Shown here one piece after another: positions 46,201 to 54,455 of a stretch of DNA of 64,000 nucleotides. Below the pieces are notes generated by a model. That model saw only the letters and a program-made list of their open reading frames with translations. It had not been told where the DNA came from and made no database searches. The number at the start of each line of letters is the position of its first letter. Position 1 is the stretch's first letter. Source of the stretch: Bacteroidota bacterium (GTDB taxonomy: Bacteria; Bacteroidota; Ignavibacteria; SZUA-365); the NCBI GenBank assembly GCA_023432805.1, contig JAEYUG010000036.1, positions 1 through 64,000 on the forward strand, read 5' to 3'. Position numbers and translations under genes: made by a program.

Positions 46201-46566
46201 CGAGCGCACGACCAGATCACCTGCCGCATCGCCCGCAACGGCCGGATCGAAACGGATGCCGATCGGCATGCTCGACCCGGGCGTGATGTACATCGGAAGG
46301 ACGGGTGGCGAAAGAAAATGGAAACTCGTATCGCGTTCGAGGGTCACATCCGTGATCATCAGATCCGAGGTTCCGGAATTGGTGATCGTGATGATGGTAT
46401 CGCGAGGACCCGACTCGCAGAGTTCCAGACGCATGGCGACCGTGTCCGGTGCGTCGATGCGTGCCTGCATGCGCCTGCCTGCGGCCGCAGTCCCCTCGCT
46501 CTGCGCAACGCCCCCGGACGCGCAGAACATTGCGCAGGCGAGAGCGATGGCGAGCGGGAGACGCAT
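43294..46566 (-). CDS. Giant T9SS-sorted protein of ASH/choice-of-anchor-D repeats
   Basis: The product has 1090 residues with a signal peptide (LAIALACAMFCASGG). Its body is a series of about ten Ig-like ASH/HYDIN-type repeats: phrases such as ITNSGTSDLMITDV, IVNTGDFDLYL, IANNGGKVLRVDL and VTNSGDLPLVFAG each followed by a strand with PATIAPGDSAAI or similar. The C-terminal T9SS type A domain reads VHPNPFNPRTIVDL, LVDAAGREVLFL, SGSYRFVLL. No enzyme domain is visible; a surface filament, adhesin or scaffold role is likely. It is translationally coupled (ATGA) to the hydrogenase protease gene, a strange partnership. Confidence 0.85.
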   Translation of the reverse strand: MRLPLAIALACAMFCASGGVAQSEGTAAAGRRMQARIDAPDTVAMRLELCESGPRDTIITITNSGTSDLMITDVTLERDTSFHFLSPPVLPMYITPGSSMPIGIRFDPAVAGDAAGDLVVRSNAINGSPLMIRLQGRRESASLRALSLYFGAVPSTGFPATKSFPVNNDGTVAVTLTAATFGSNPPFTVLAGVPATIQPNGTGFITVRFDDPGPDSYFSDTLTITHAPTCEALRILVAGSKYSRPTVDWPDEVRWPDQVCMPSPRDTSITIVNTGDFDLYLTSASHAGSAAFSLLSTLPRRIPIGGRDTISVRFAPSGFGPASATFSIANNSSNAPALAIAVSGWVLRAALAPVTVEFGSVPQSTLPAMRRFGLHNAGDAPITVDSLRFSVPSPFRVAAGLPATIAPGDSAAIDLQFLDPGADLMVKDTAIMFGTPACALVRVAVSGTRLSRPRIDGPASIILRAPQCDPAHRDTTVTIANNGGKVLRVDLVTLTGSPQLSLVAAPVGSFDLAPGSGRPLTIRYDASTAGPVSATLTVVSDAENAPIYSVPVFGSRDSLALDGTALDMGLQRPVQLPLVRSVMLDNTGDVDVTATSLMLSDGSVFRIVSTAPIVVPAGMQRPVFVEMRDPGYNGAFGDTLLVRSTPSCSALRVPLRGERLAMPGIDAPALVDLPARFCDTTSADTLVVVTNSGDLPLVFAGGTFSGVQDLELLFLSAPRTLAPGDTIQALVRSAPRVPGLHSATLDLRFGERGDTLVQVPFFLRYDVGMLDAAVADVDTLFTGEAATLHVVPVRNTGTVPVTIDALAGAADFSVVAGLPATIAPGDTAFITLQFAAGTGDTVLAASLVLTASPLCTPVLIEVRGVRVEAVLHMVVPELRASVGDIVDLPISITQARHLAEAGVGTLDIALRIRSNILAPIAAPPRVSSGGWDRYQLRVVLPQSDSTSWGLRFQAMLGLDSTTIIAFDSLVIRTPRNVLASWRDGRFTLDDICREGDTRFFDGSATLAITGVHPNPFNPRTIVDLQLLESAPTRIILVDAAGREVLFLHEGWMEAGAHRISVDASALPSGSYRFVLLTPSGAISRPLHLLR

Positions 46567-46594
46567 GGATGGCGAGGGTGCTGAAAAGCGGCCG

Positions 46595-47326
46595 CTACAG
46601 GGCGAAGAGGAAGGAGAGGCCCGCCTGAATCGAGGGCATCCTGAAATTGTCATCGAGGCGGGGAAGCGAGCCAACCGCCGAATCCTTGATCGTGGTGAGG
46701 GGATATGCGCCGCTGATCGAGAAGTGCAGATCGCCTGAACTCGTCGACATGATCTGGAAGTCTCCTCCGATCCGTGCCTCGACAAGGAGATTCAGGTCCG
46801 ATGTCTCGGGCGAGATGTCCTCGTTGAGCTCGAACTGGCCGTGCTTCTGTGGGATGGAGATGCCCGAAGCAGTGTTCTTCAGGGAGATGGACATGGGAAG
46901 TCCAAACTGGAAGCCGACGAAGAACGACGTGAATTTGACCATCGTCCCGATGGCCAGATAATTCACGCTCCCGGCTGTCGTCAGCGATGCACCGTCCGGA
47001 AACTTGATGTCGTTCGCATTGTCCGTATCGCTATTGGGATTCACATCCAACAGTTCGTTCACGTCTTCGAACGATTGCGTGTAGTATCCAAGCGAACCGT
47101 ACAAGGAGATGTCACTGGACAAGGGCACATCGGCAACGATGCCGAACATGCTGCCCAATCCGACGGAACGTTCGGCACCCGAGACGTGGTAGTCGGCAGT
47201 GTTCATCGAGCCGTTGAGATTGATCGAAGGACCAAGACGGATCGGGCGGACAACCTCTTCGGACTGCGCATGGAGCATGACGGGCAGAAAGAGGCTGAGC
47301 AGAGCGAGAACGCTGAGATGTTTCAT
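46595..47326 (-). CDS. Putative outer membrane beta-barrel protein (243 aa)
   Basis: A signal peptide (LALLSLFLPVMLHAQ) is followed by alternating strands typical of a PorT/OmpW-like barrel (DISLYGSLGYYTQSFEDV, TMVKFTSFFVGFQFGLPMSI, SIQAGLSFLFAL at the end). It lies 28 bases before the ASH-repeat protein on the same strand, so the two could work together at the cell surface. The hox terminator lies directly upstream. Confidence 0.75.
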   Translation of the reverse strand: MKHLSVLALLSLFLPVMLHAQSEEVVRPIRLGPSINLNGSMNTADYHVSGAERSVGLGSMFGIVADVPLSSDISLYGSLGYYTQSFEDVNELLDVNPNSDTDNANDIKFPDGASLTTAGSVNYLAIGTMVKFTSFFVGFQFGLPMSISLKNTASGISIPQKHGQFELNEDISPETSDLNLLVEARIGGDFQIMSTSSGDLHFSISGAYPLTTIKDSAVGSLPRLDDNFRMPSIQAGLSFLFAL

Positions 47327-47408
47327 GCGATCGATTCCTGCAGAATGTGATGGAGAATGCATTGCAAAATGTACGATTTCGGCGAGGAACGGCAAAGACA
47401 TGCCGGGG

Positions 47409-47454
47409 AAAAGAAGACCGCGCGAAAAGAAGACCGCGCGAAAAGAAAACCGCG
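47409..47454 (-). repeat. 16-bp tandem repeat beside the hox terminator
   Basis: Two exact units of AAAAGAAGACCGCGCG (47409-47424, 47425-47440) and a partial third that runs into the terminator stem. On the transcribed minus strand it reads as repeated CGCGCGGTCTTCTTTT. Confidence 0.8.
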
Positions 47455-47485
47455 TCCGATCGCGGGGGGGCGAATCGGACGCGGT
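47441..47485 (-). terminator. Terminator of the hox operon
   Basis: A perfect 12-base stem, ACCGCGTCCGAT (47449-47460) and ATCGGACGCGGT (47474-47485), with a 13-base loop, followed on the minus strand by TTTCTTTT. It lies 24 bases after the hoxH stop. Confidence 0.9.
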
Positions 47486-47508
47486 GGGCGTTCATGAGGC
47501 AGGTGGCG

Positions 47509-48966
47509 CTACCGGCGCGGTGTCCGTGCCATGCGTTTCATCACATCGCCGCCGGGACCGACATACGTGACTTCCATGGGCATGCTGCCGAGCGCGTGGG
47601 TCGAGCATGACAGACAAGGGTCGTAGCAGCGGATGCCTGCTTCGATACGATTGAGCACACCCTCGCTGATCTCCTTGTCGGGATCGCTGATGTAGTGCAT
47701 GGCGATCTGGCGGATCGTCCGGTTCATCGACAGGTTGTTCTGTCCCGTCGCGATGATCATGTCCACATGCTTGATCACACCATCGTGACCGACGACGTAA
47801 TTGTGGAACAGCGTACCCCGTGGTGCCTCGCAGGCACCGATACCCCGCGTCTTGTTCGAGAATGCGCGTGAACGCGTGTACTCCTGATCGACGGTTTCTG
47901 GATCGGTCAGGAGTTCCTCCATCCGCTCGAGCGCGAAGAGGATCTCGATCATGCGGGCGTAGTGGTAGTAGAACGAGTTGAGCACTACCGTACGCGTGCC
48001 GGCCATCTGCTTGAATACGGTCAGTTCACGGTCGCTGCGGGGCGACCCTGTATGCGAACAGACGTTGAGACGTGCCAGGGGCCCGACCCGATAATTGCCT
48101 TCGGGATATCCAAGCGGGGCGTAGTAGGGAAACTTCAGGTACGACCAGTCTTCGACGGCCTCGCTGATGTAGTCATTGTAGTGGCGGGGATCGAGCTTGT
48201 CGGCGACGATGTTGCCACCGCTGTCGACCACTCGGATCACGCCGTCGTAATACTCGAGCGCACCGTCTTCGGTCACATGACCCATGAACAGCGAGGGGAA
48301 GTTCCCGAACACGTCGATGCGGCCATGATTCGTTTCGATGTAGGCCTTGATGATCTCGAGGCCCATCATGGTCGTCTCGTAGGCTTCCGGCAGGCCGTTC
48401 AGAATACGGTCACGATCTGCAGTCGACAACGGCGCCCGCACGCCACCCGGCACCGCAACAACAGGATGAATCTTCCTGCCACCGATGATCTCGATGGCTT
48501 CCTGCCCGAACTTGCGCAGTCGAATGCCTCGGCGGACGAAGACGGGATGCTCGGCTGACATGCCGAACACGTTGCGGACTGCGGGATCCGCATCAAAACC
48601 GAGCAGCAGATCGGGCATCGAGAGGTGGAAGAACGAAAGCGCATGCGACTGCACCCACTGCGCGAGGTTCAGGATGCGGCGGAGGTTCTCGGCTGTCTTG
48701 GGAATCGCGACTGCCAGGATGTCGTCGCCCGCCTTTGCCGAGGCCAGCAGGTGACTGACAGGACAGATGCCGCAGATACGCGAGGTGATGCCCGGCATTT
48801 CCCAGACCAGCCGCCCCTCGCAGAATTTCTCGAACCCACGGAATTCCGTGATGTGAATCCGTGCGTCCTCGACCGTGCCCTGGTCGTTGAAGTGGATCGT
48901 GATCTTGGCGTGTCCTTCGATGCGCGTGACCGGATCGATCACGATCTGACGAATCGGCTTATCCAT
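47509..48966 (-). CDS. hoxH: [NiFe]-hydrogenase large subunit HoxH
   Basis: HoxH holds the Ni-Fe(CN)2CO active site where H2 is split or formed. The 485-residue protein shows the L1 motif RICGICPVSH with Cys65 and Cys68, and the L2 motif DPCLSCSTH with Cys451 and Cys454. Twenty-eight residues follow His457 and should be cut off by a maturation protease, such as the one at 42770-43294. Together with hoxEFUY this fits the group 3d bidirectional NAD-linked hydrogenases. The start overlaps hoxY by eight bases. Confidence 0.96.
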   Translation of the reverse strand: MDKPIRQIVIDPVTRIEGHAKITIHFNDQGTVEDARIHITEFRGFEKFCEGRLVWEMPGITSRICGICPVSHLLASAKAGDDILAVAIPKTAENLRRILNLAQWVQSHALSFFHLSMPDLLLGFDADPAVRNVFGMSAEHPVFVRRGIRLRKFGQEAIEIIGGRKIHPVVAVPGGVRAPLSTADRDRILNGLPEAYETTMMGLEIIKAYIETNHGRIDVFGNFPSLFMGHVTEDGALEYYDGVIRVVDSGGNIVADKLDPRHYNDYISEAVEDWSYLKFPYYAPLGYPEGNYRVGPLARLNVCSHTGSPRSDRELTVFKQMAGTRTVVLNSFYYHYARMIEILFALERMEELLTDPETVDQEYTRSRAFSNKTRGIGACEAPRGTLFHNYVVGHDGVIKHVDMIIATGQNNLSMNRTIRQIAMHYISDPDKEISEGVLNRIEAGIRCYDPCLSCSTHALGSMPMEVTYVGPGGDVMKRMARTPRR

Positions 48967-49492
48967 ATTTCAGCATGTCCTCGGTCAAGACAGGCTCGCG
49001 ACCCGCGAGCATTTCAGTGATCACAAACCAGATGAGATCCGCATGGGGAGGACATCCGGGAAGGAAGTAGTCGACATGCACCACGTGGTGGATCGGTTCG
49101 ACCCGCTCCTGCAACAGTGGAAGCACCGTGAACCGAAGGCGCCCCATCTCCCGCCCGATCTCGCCATACACCTCGTGCAGCAGCGCATCACGATCAAGTC
49201 CGTTGCGCATCGCGGTCACATTGCCGTTTGCCGCGCAGTCTCCGAACGCGATCACGAGCTTGCTGCGTTCGCGGATCTTGAGCAGCAGCTCGCGATTGTC
49301 TTCATTGGCCACGGCGCCCTCGACGAGTGTGGCATCCACGCCGTGGGGGAATTCCTTGATGTCGAGCACGGGCGAAAAGACGAGGTCTGCCTTTTCATGG
49401 AGTTCGAGCAGGCGCTCGTCCAGATCCATGAACGACATGTGGCAGCCCGAACAGCCGCCCAGCCACGCTGTGGCAAGCTTCATTTTATCCAT
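48959..49492 (-). CDS. hoxY: [NiFe]-hydrogenase small subunit HoxY
   Basis: The 177-residue subunit carries the proximal [4Fe-4S] cluster that passes electrons from HoxH to the diaphorase part. The cluster ligands are visible in GGCSGCHMSF (Cys14, Cys17), FGDCAANG and PGCPP. No Tat signal is present, as expected for a cytoplasmic enzyme. It overlaps hoxU by 13 bases and hoxH by eight, so expression should be tightly coupled. Confidence 0.95.
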   Translation of the reverse strand: MDKMKLATAWLGGCSGCHMSFMDLDERLLELHEKADLVFSPVLDIKEFPHGVDATLVEGAVANEDNRELLLKIRERSKLVIAFGDCAANGNVTAMRNGLDRDALLHEVYGEIGREMGRLRFTVLPLLQERVEPIHHVVHVDYFLPGCPPHADLIWFVITEMLAGREPVLTEDMLKYG

Positions 49493-50199
49493 TGCTGCTT
49501 CTCTCTCGCGTTGACGATGTACTCGAGGAAGTCTCGATTCTTCGACATCTCCCCGACGGCCTTCCCCTTCTCGAACAGTGCACCTGTGGGACATACGAGG
49601 ACGCACTTGCCGCAGGATGTGCATGAACCGGACTTGCCCCAGTCACCTGCCAGATCGGTGATGACAAACGAATTGATCCCGCGTCCGGCGATGTCCCATG
49701 TGTGCGCACCCTCGATCTCATCGCAGACACGCACGCAGCGCGAACAGAGGACGCAGCGGTTGTGGTCAAGCACGAAACGGGCATGCGTGGCGTCGACCTT
49801 CTTCTGGGGATACAGGTAGTCGAAGCGTACGCTGTCCATGCCGAGTGCGTAACCGAGATTCTGCAGTTCGCAATGGCCATTGGTCACACAGACCGAACAG
49901 ACGTGATTGCCCTCGGCAAAGAGCATCTCCACGATCATGCGGCGGTACTTCTGCAGACGCGCCGACTTGGTCGTGACGACCATGTTTTCTTCCACCTTCG
50001 TGACACAGGCAGGCTGCAGCTTGTTCTGACCTTCTATTTCGACCAGACACAGCCGGCATGCGCCGACGGTTTCCAGACCGGCGAGATGACACAGCGTCGG
50101 GATCTCCAGTCCGTGCTCACGCGCCGCACCGAGAATCGTGGCGCTGGCAGTGGCGCTGACGAGTTCGCCGTCAATGGTCAGGGTTTTGATTTCTTCCAT
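49480..50199 (-). CDS. hoxU: NAD-linked hydrogenase diaphorase small subunit HoxU
   Basis: The 239-residue subunit is homologous to the N-terminal part of complex I NuoG. It shows an N-terminal [2Fe-2S] ferredoxin domain (CHLAGLETVGACRLCLVEI, ACVTK), a His-Cys3 region (EGNHVCSVCVTNGHCELQ) and two C-terminal [4Fe-4S] motifs (CVLCSRCVRVC and CTSCGKCVLVC). It carries electrons between HoxF and HoxY. An 11-base gap separates it from hoxF. Confidence 0.95.
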   Translation of the reverse strand: MEEIKTLTIDGELVSATASATILGAAREHGLEIPTLCHLAGLETVGACRLCLVEIEGQNKLQPACVTKVEENMVVTTKSARLQKYRRMIVEMLFAEGNHVCSVCVTNGHCELQNLGYALGMDSVRFDYLYPQKKVDATHARFVLDHNRCVLCSRCVRVCDEIEGAHTWDIAGRGINSFVITDLAGDWGKSGSCTSCGKCVLVCPTGALFEKGKAVGEMSKNRDFLEYIVNAREKQQWIK

Positions 50200-50210
50200 G
50201 TTCGCGCCTC

Positions 50211-51938
50211 CTACGACTTCTTGCGAGATGCAGCGGCAGGGGCCGTTGCGTGCCCGGTCTGCTCCGGCTGCGCCGCCGGTGCGACCTCTTCGACCGACGG
50301 CCGGACGGGCATTGCGCAGACGCCCGCATCACAGTGCTGCTGGGAGATATGCTGCTCGTACTCGCGCCGGAAATAATGCAGCGTGCTGATGACCGGATTC
50401 GGTGCCGTCTGTCCGAGACCACACAAACTCGTGTCCTTCACCATGTCGCACAATTCCTCGAGCGTGTCCATGTCCTGCTGCGTGGCGCGGCCGCTGGTCA
50501 TGCGGTTCAGGATCGTGTAGAGCTGCACGGTACCGACACGGCAGGGAACGCACTTGCCGCAGCTTTCGTCCATGCAGAACTCCATGAAGTACTTGGCCAC
50601 GTCGACCATGCAGGACGTCGTGTCCATGACGATCAAACCACCCGAGCCCATGATCGAGCCGACCGAGGCCAGCGATTCGTAGTCGACGGGGATGTCGAGA
50701 TGCTGTGCGGGGATGCAGCCGCCTGAGGGACCGCCAGTCTGCGCGGCCTTGAACGTGCCGCCGTCGGGAATGCCCCCACCGATGTCGAAGACGATCTCGC
50801 GCAACGGCATCCCCATCGGTACTTCCACCAGTCCCGTGTTCTTGATGCGGCCGGCGAGTGCGAACACCTTCGTGCCCTTGCTCTTGCCCGTGCCGATCTG
50901 CGAATACCACTTGCCGCCGTTGAGAATGATCGGCGCGACGTTCGCAAACGTCTCCACATTGTTGAGCAGCGTCGGCATGCCCCAGAGTCCCTGCTGCGAA
51001 GGGTAGGGAGGACGTGGTCGCGGCTGCCCGCGGCGACCCTCGATCGACGCCATGAGCGCGGTTTCCTCACCGCAGACGAAGGCACCCGCACCGATCCGCA
51101 GATCCACGCGGAAGTTGAATTCCGAATCGAAGATCCTGTTGCCGAGCACCTGTGTGCGCTCTGCCTGGCGGATCGCCTTCTTGACGCGTTCGATCGCGAG
51201 GGGATACTCGCCGCGCACGTAGATGTAGCCCTGCGTGGCACCCACCGCGTACCCTGCGATGGCCATGCCCTCGAGAATCGTATGGGGATTGCCCTCGAGG
51301 ATCGCACGGTCCATGAAGGCACCGGGGTCGCCTTCATCGGCATTGCAGACCACGTACTTCTGTGCGGCCTTGACCTTGCGCACGATGTTCCATTTCAGTC
51401 CCGTCGGATACCCGCCGCCGCCCCTGCCGCGCAGACCGCTGTTGCGCATTTCGAGCAGCACACCTTCCTGTGTGTAGTAGGTGATCGCCTTCGCCAGCGC
51501 TTCGTATCCCCCATGCGCGATATAGTCCTCGATCGATTCCGGATCGATGCGCCCCATGTTCTTGAGCGCGACCTGCATCTGCCGCGTGAAAAATGGAGCA
51601 TCGGGAGGATAGGCCAGATCCTTCAACGGCTTGTTCTTCTGCACGTGCTCGTCGACGATGCGCTCGACATCCTCGATCTTTACACCCGTGTAGAGCGTGC
51701 CTGAAGGGTGGATGCGGACAAGGGGTCCCGCACCACAAAGCCCCATGCATCCCGTCATGATCACACGCACATCGGAAGCCACCTTCCGCGCGGTACAGAC
51801 CTGATCGAATGTGTCGCGCAGATGCTGGGCGCCCGAAGAAAAGCATCCCCCGGAGCCGCAGACGTGGATCTCTGCCTTGAACCCGGAGAGAGTCGTACGG
51901 AATTCCTGTCCGATGTCGTAGAGTTCGTCGATTGTCAT
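50211..51938 (-). CDS. hoxF: NAD-linked hydrogenase diaphorase large subunit HoxF
   Basis: The 575-residue subunit binds FMN and NAD(H), like NuoF. An N-terminal thioredoxin-like [2Fe-2S] region is present (HVCGSGGCFSSG, MTGCMGLCGAGP), then the nucleotide site GLRGRGGGGYPTGLKW, the FMN block NADEGDPGAFMDR, and the [4Fe-4S] motif ESCGKCVPCRVG near residue 470. A Pro/Ala-rich tail follows. It overlaps hoxE by four bases. Confidence 0.96.
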   Translation of the reverse strand: MTIDELYDIGQEFRTTLSGFKAEIHVCGSGGCFSSGAQHLRDTFDQVCTARKVASDVRVIMTGCMGLCGAGPLVRIHPSGTLYTGVKIEDVERIVDEHVQKNKPLKDLAYPPDAPFFTRQMQVALKNMGRIDPESIEDYIAHGGYEALAKAITYYTQEGVLLEMRNSGLRGRGGGGYPTGLKWNIVRKVKAAQKYVVCNADEGDPGAFMDRAILEGNPHTILEGMAIAGYAVGATQGYIYVRGEYPLAIERVKKAIRQAERTQVLGNRIFDSEFNFRVDLRIGAGAFVCGEETALMASIEGRRGQPRPRPPYPSQQGLWGMPTLLNNVETFANVAPIILNGGKWYSQIGTGKSKGTKVFALAGRIKNTGLVEVPMGMPLREIVFDIGGGIPDGGTFKAAQTGGPSGGCIPAQHLDIPVDYESLASVGSIMGSGGLIVMDTTSCMVDVAKYFMEFCMDESCGKCVPCRVGTVQLYTILNRMTSGRATQQDMDTLEELCDMVKDTSLCGLGQTAPNPVISTLHYFRREYEQHISQQHCDAGVCAMPVRPSVEEVAPAAQPEQTGHATAPAAASRKKS

Positions 51939-52456
51939 GCCGGTTCCTCCTCAAGCCACGGTTGCACCCTGCGAACCAGTTCCTCGCTCGTCGTGTGGGG
52001 AGCGACATCATCGTCAAAGAGCACCACGGGCGCGATGCCGCATGAGCCGACGCAGCGTGCACTCTCAAGCGAAATGCGCCCACCCTCCGAGGTCTCGCCC
52101 ATCTTGCACCCGCATACATGCTCGGCGTCGGTCTGCAATTGTCCTGCGCCTCGCACATAGCAGGCCGTCCCCATGCAGATCGTCACGCGATGCCGTCCCT
52201 TGGGCTTCAGGGAGAAGAAGTTGTAGAACGTGGCGACGCCGTACACGCGACTCGGGGGCAGTTTCAGATTCTTGGCGATGTAGATCAGCAGATCCCTCGA
52301 CAGAAATCCGAACAACTCCTGCGCGGTGTGCAGAATTTCAATGAGTGCATCCCCCCGGTACTGATGCCGGGCGATGGCGCGGTCCAGATACTTGAATCGA
52401 TTGTCGCCGCTCTTGTGGTCGCCCTGGTGGACGGTCGCGGCTTCGGATGCGGGCAT
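51935..52456 (-). CDS. hoxE: NAD-linked hydrogenase subunit HoxE
   Basis: The 173-residue protein is homologous to NuoE: a helical start (YRGDALIEILHTAQELFGFL), then a thioredoxin-like [2Fe-2S] domain with CMGTACYVRGA and ESARCVGSCGIAPVV. HoxE is thought to mediate exchange with other carriers or the membrane in group 3d enzymes. It is the first gene of the operon; a putative promoter lies in the 67-base gap before it. No clear Shine-Dalgarno sequence precedes the ATG. Confidence 0.94.
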   Translation of the reverse strand: MPASEAATVHQGDHKSGDNRFKYLDRAIARHQYRGDALIEILHTAQELFGFLSRDLLIYIAKNLKLPPSRVYGVATFYNFFSLKPKGRHRVTICMGTACYVRGAGQLQTDAEHVCGCKMGETSEGGRISLESARCVGSCGIAPVVLFDDDVAPHTTSEELVRRVQPWLEEEPA

Positions 52457-52500
52457 GGCGGGTGACGGATGGTGAGAAAAAATTCTCGATTCGCTATCGG

Positions 52501-52529
52501 AATTTACGACCTTGTACCCCTATTTACAA
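52501..52529 (-). promoter_or_regulatory. Putative promoter of the hox operon
   Basis: On the minus strand: TTGTAA (its TAA being the stop of the gene upstream), 17 bases, TAAATT. A small A/T hairpin (GAGAA, TTTT, TTCTC) follows in the leader. The match allows hox expression independent of the gene before it. Confidence 0.5.
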
Positions 52530-54281
52530 CAGATGCAGGATGGGAAGCAGGGGATCGGCACCACCAGCGCTGACCGGAATCATCGTGGGTGCGTCGGCCA
52601 CGGCACGCCGAACCGCAACGCGCACCGCATCCGGGTCGAGGAAGCCGGGCACGACGCCTGCAGGCTCCCCGCTGCTGTAGTCGATGCGCCAGACGCAGCT
52701 GGGACGCGCCAGCGTACGCCCCGAGAGCGTGTCTAGGCCTGTCAGACGCGCGGCCAGCCGGAGCGCGCGGTTGGCAGCGACGGGGATGCGCGAGAGCAGG
52801 GGATTCGCCGTGGCGAAGGTCCGCACATCCGCATACGAACGGGCGATCGAGGCCACCTGTGGTGCGAAGGCACGCAGCATCCACAATTGCGGCTCCTGAC
52901 GCCATCGGCGGCGCTCCGCGATGCGGGAGATGAGCGCGGTGTAGCGCAGGTCGTAGTAGGGACTCACAAAACGGCACCAGCGGCTCTGCAGCAGCGCCAG
53001 ATCCACATGATGCGCGGGCATCAGATGCTCTGCATTGAAGGTGTCGGCCGCGCAGACGGGACTCGCAAAAACCGCCGGCTCAGGCAGCAGAGAGCGGAGG
53101 ACCTCCTCGGCCATTGCAGCCAACCGCTTCCCATCATGGGCGAGGTGCAGCACCGAATGCTGCACGAGCATGTCGCGGGTCTGACGAAAAAGATCCTCCT
53201 TCGAACGAATGCGATTCGCCGTGTTGCGCAGAAACCAGCGGCCCTCGATCCACGTGTGCGCGCCGTCGATCATCACATCTCCGAGTCGCGCGTAGTCGGG
53301 GTACGCCCACATCATGTGGTAGCTGGCGAAGCTGACCATACCGTTCGTGGCGCGTGTGTACTCGCGTGCGTGCGTGAGGGGAAGCGCGGTCGGGAACACA
53401 ACCTCCCTGTGGGGAAGCGTCAGTGCGGCGGCAACCTCGCGGGCAATGATCGCGTCGTTGCCCGGCGCGCTGAACTGTGTGGCCAGGGTGACCGGATGTC
53501 CCCCAGCATGCGCTGCCGCTGCGATCACGCGTGAATCGAGTCCCCCAGACAACGTCACGACGAGACACTCGCCGGCACGTCGGGTGATGGACTCCATCGC
53601 CGTGGCGAATGCCCCGGTCGTGTCGTGCTCGATGCCCGGATACTCCTCCGGTGCGATCACGATCTCATGGTAGCGTCGCTCTGAGGTTTGGATGCTCCCG
53701 CCATGCTCCCAGATGTCCACAACACGTGCTCGCCCGACACGCCGGATTCCCTGTACCAGCGTGCTCCCATCGAGGATTTTGCCGAAGGTGAGGAACTGTG
53801 CAACGCCTTCTTCGAAGAAGGCATCATCCGGGATGCGCAGGATGGATCGAATGAAGGGGATGGAGGTCGAAACGAGCATGCTCCCGTTCCGTTCACCATG
53901 GTATATGGGCAGGGTCCCCCACGGATCCGTGATGACCCGCGCCCTCCTGCGGAAGCCGTCTGCGCCGACTGCGAGGAACATGCCGTTGGCAGCTCGGAGC
54001 ACCTGCGTATCCTCGAGATCAAGCATGGCATCGGGAGCATGCTCCAGGCTGCTTTCTTCGAAGAGAAAACCGTCGAAGATTCCCCCGGTCGTTTCGTCTC
54101 TGCTCATGCTCCAGTGAGAACGCGGAGCGGCGGCATCGGGATGCACGCATCCAACAGTCACAATGCCTTCCTTCAGTGGGAGGATGCTGTGCGGTGTTCC
54201 ATCATCGGACAGCGCCTGGCGCAGACGGTTGTGGAGCGCCGGATCCGGAGAGAAGAGGAGCAGGGGACCAGGGGGCAGCAT
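52524..54281 (-). CDS. Asparagine-synthetase-like protein lacking the glutaminase cysteine
   Basis: The 585-residue protein has the two-part layout of asparagine synthetase B. The C-terminal half holds the ATP-pyrophosphatase loop TLSGGLDSRVIAAA (about 243-256). The N-terminal half resembles a class II amidotransferase domain (ITDPWGTLPIYHGE) but begins MLPPGPLLLF, so the catalytic N-terminal Cys of true glutamine-dependent enzymes is missing. It may use ammonia or a different amine, as in exopolysaccharide, peptide-modifying or beta-lactam-synthetase-like relatives. It lies directly upstream of hoxE on the same strand; its stop overlaps the hox -35 box. Confidence 0.8.
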   Translation of the reverse strand: MLPPGPLLLFSPDPALHNRLRQALSDDGTPHSILPLKEGIVTVGCVHPDAAAPRSHWSMSRDETTGGIFDGFLFEESSLEHAPDAMLDLEDTQVLRAANGMFLAVGADGFRRRARVITDPWGTLPIYHGERNGSMLVSTSIPFIRSILRIPDDAFFEEGVAQFLTFGKILDGSTLVQGIRRVGRARVVDIWEHGGSIQTSERRYHEIVIAPEEYPGIEHDTTGAFATAMESITRRAGECLVVTLSGGLDSRVIAAAAHAGGHPVTLATQFSAPGNDAIIAREVAAALTLPHREVVFPTALPLTHAREYTRATNGMVSFASYHMMWAYPDYARLGDVMIDGAHTWIEGRWFLRNTANRIRSKEDLFRQTRDMLVQHSVLHLAHDGKRLAAMAEEVLRSLLPEPAVFASPVCAADTFNAEHLMPAHHVDLALLQSRWCRFVSPYYDLRYTALISRIAERRRWRQEPQLWMLRAFAPQVASIARSYADVRTFATANPLLSRIPVAANRALRLAARLTGLDTLSGRTLARPSCVWRIDYSSGEPAGVVPGFLDPDAVRVAVRRAVADAPTMIPVSAGGADPLLPILHLL

Positions 54282-54455
54282 CTGTACGGGCGGTGGTGGC
54301 GTTCGTGGCGTTTGGTCTGCGTCGCGCGGGCGTACCGCGCAGGTGACGGCATATGGCGAATATACGAGGAGCGAATCTTCTTCAGCGATTTTTCGTATTT
54401 TTCATGTTTGATGTCGTTTCGTATCCCACCATTTCCCATTCTAGCAGGAGCTTCC

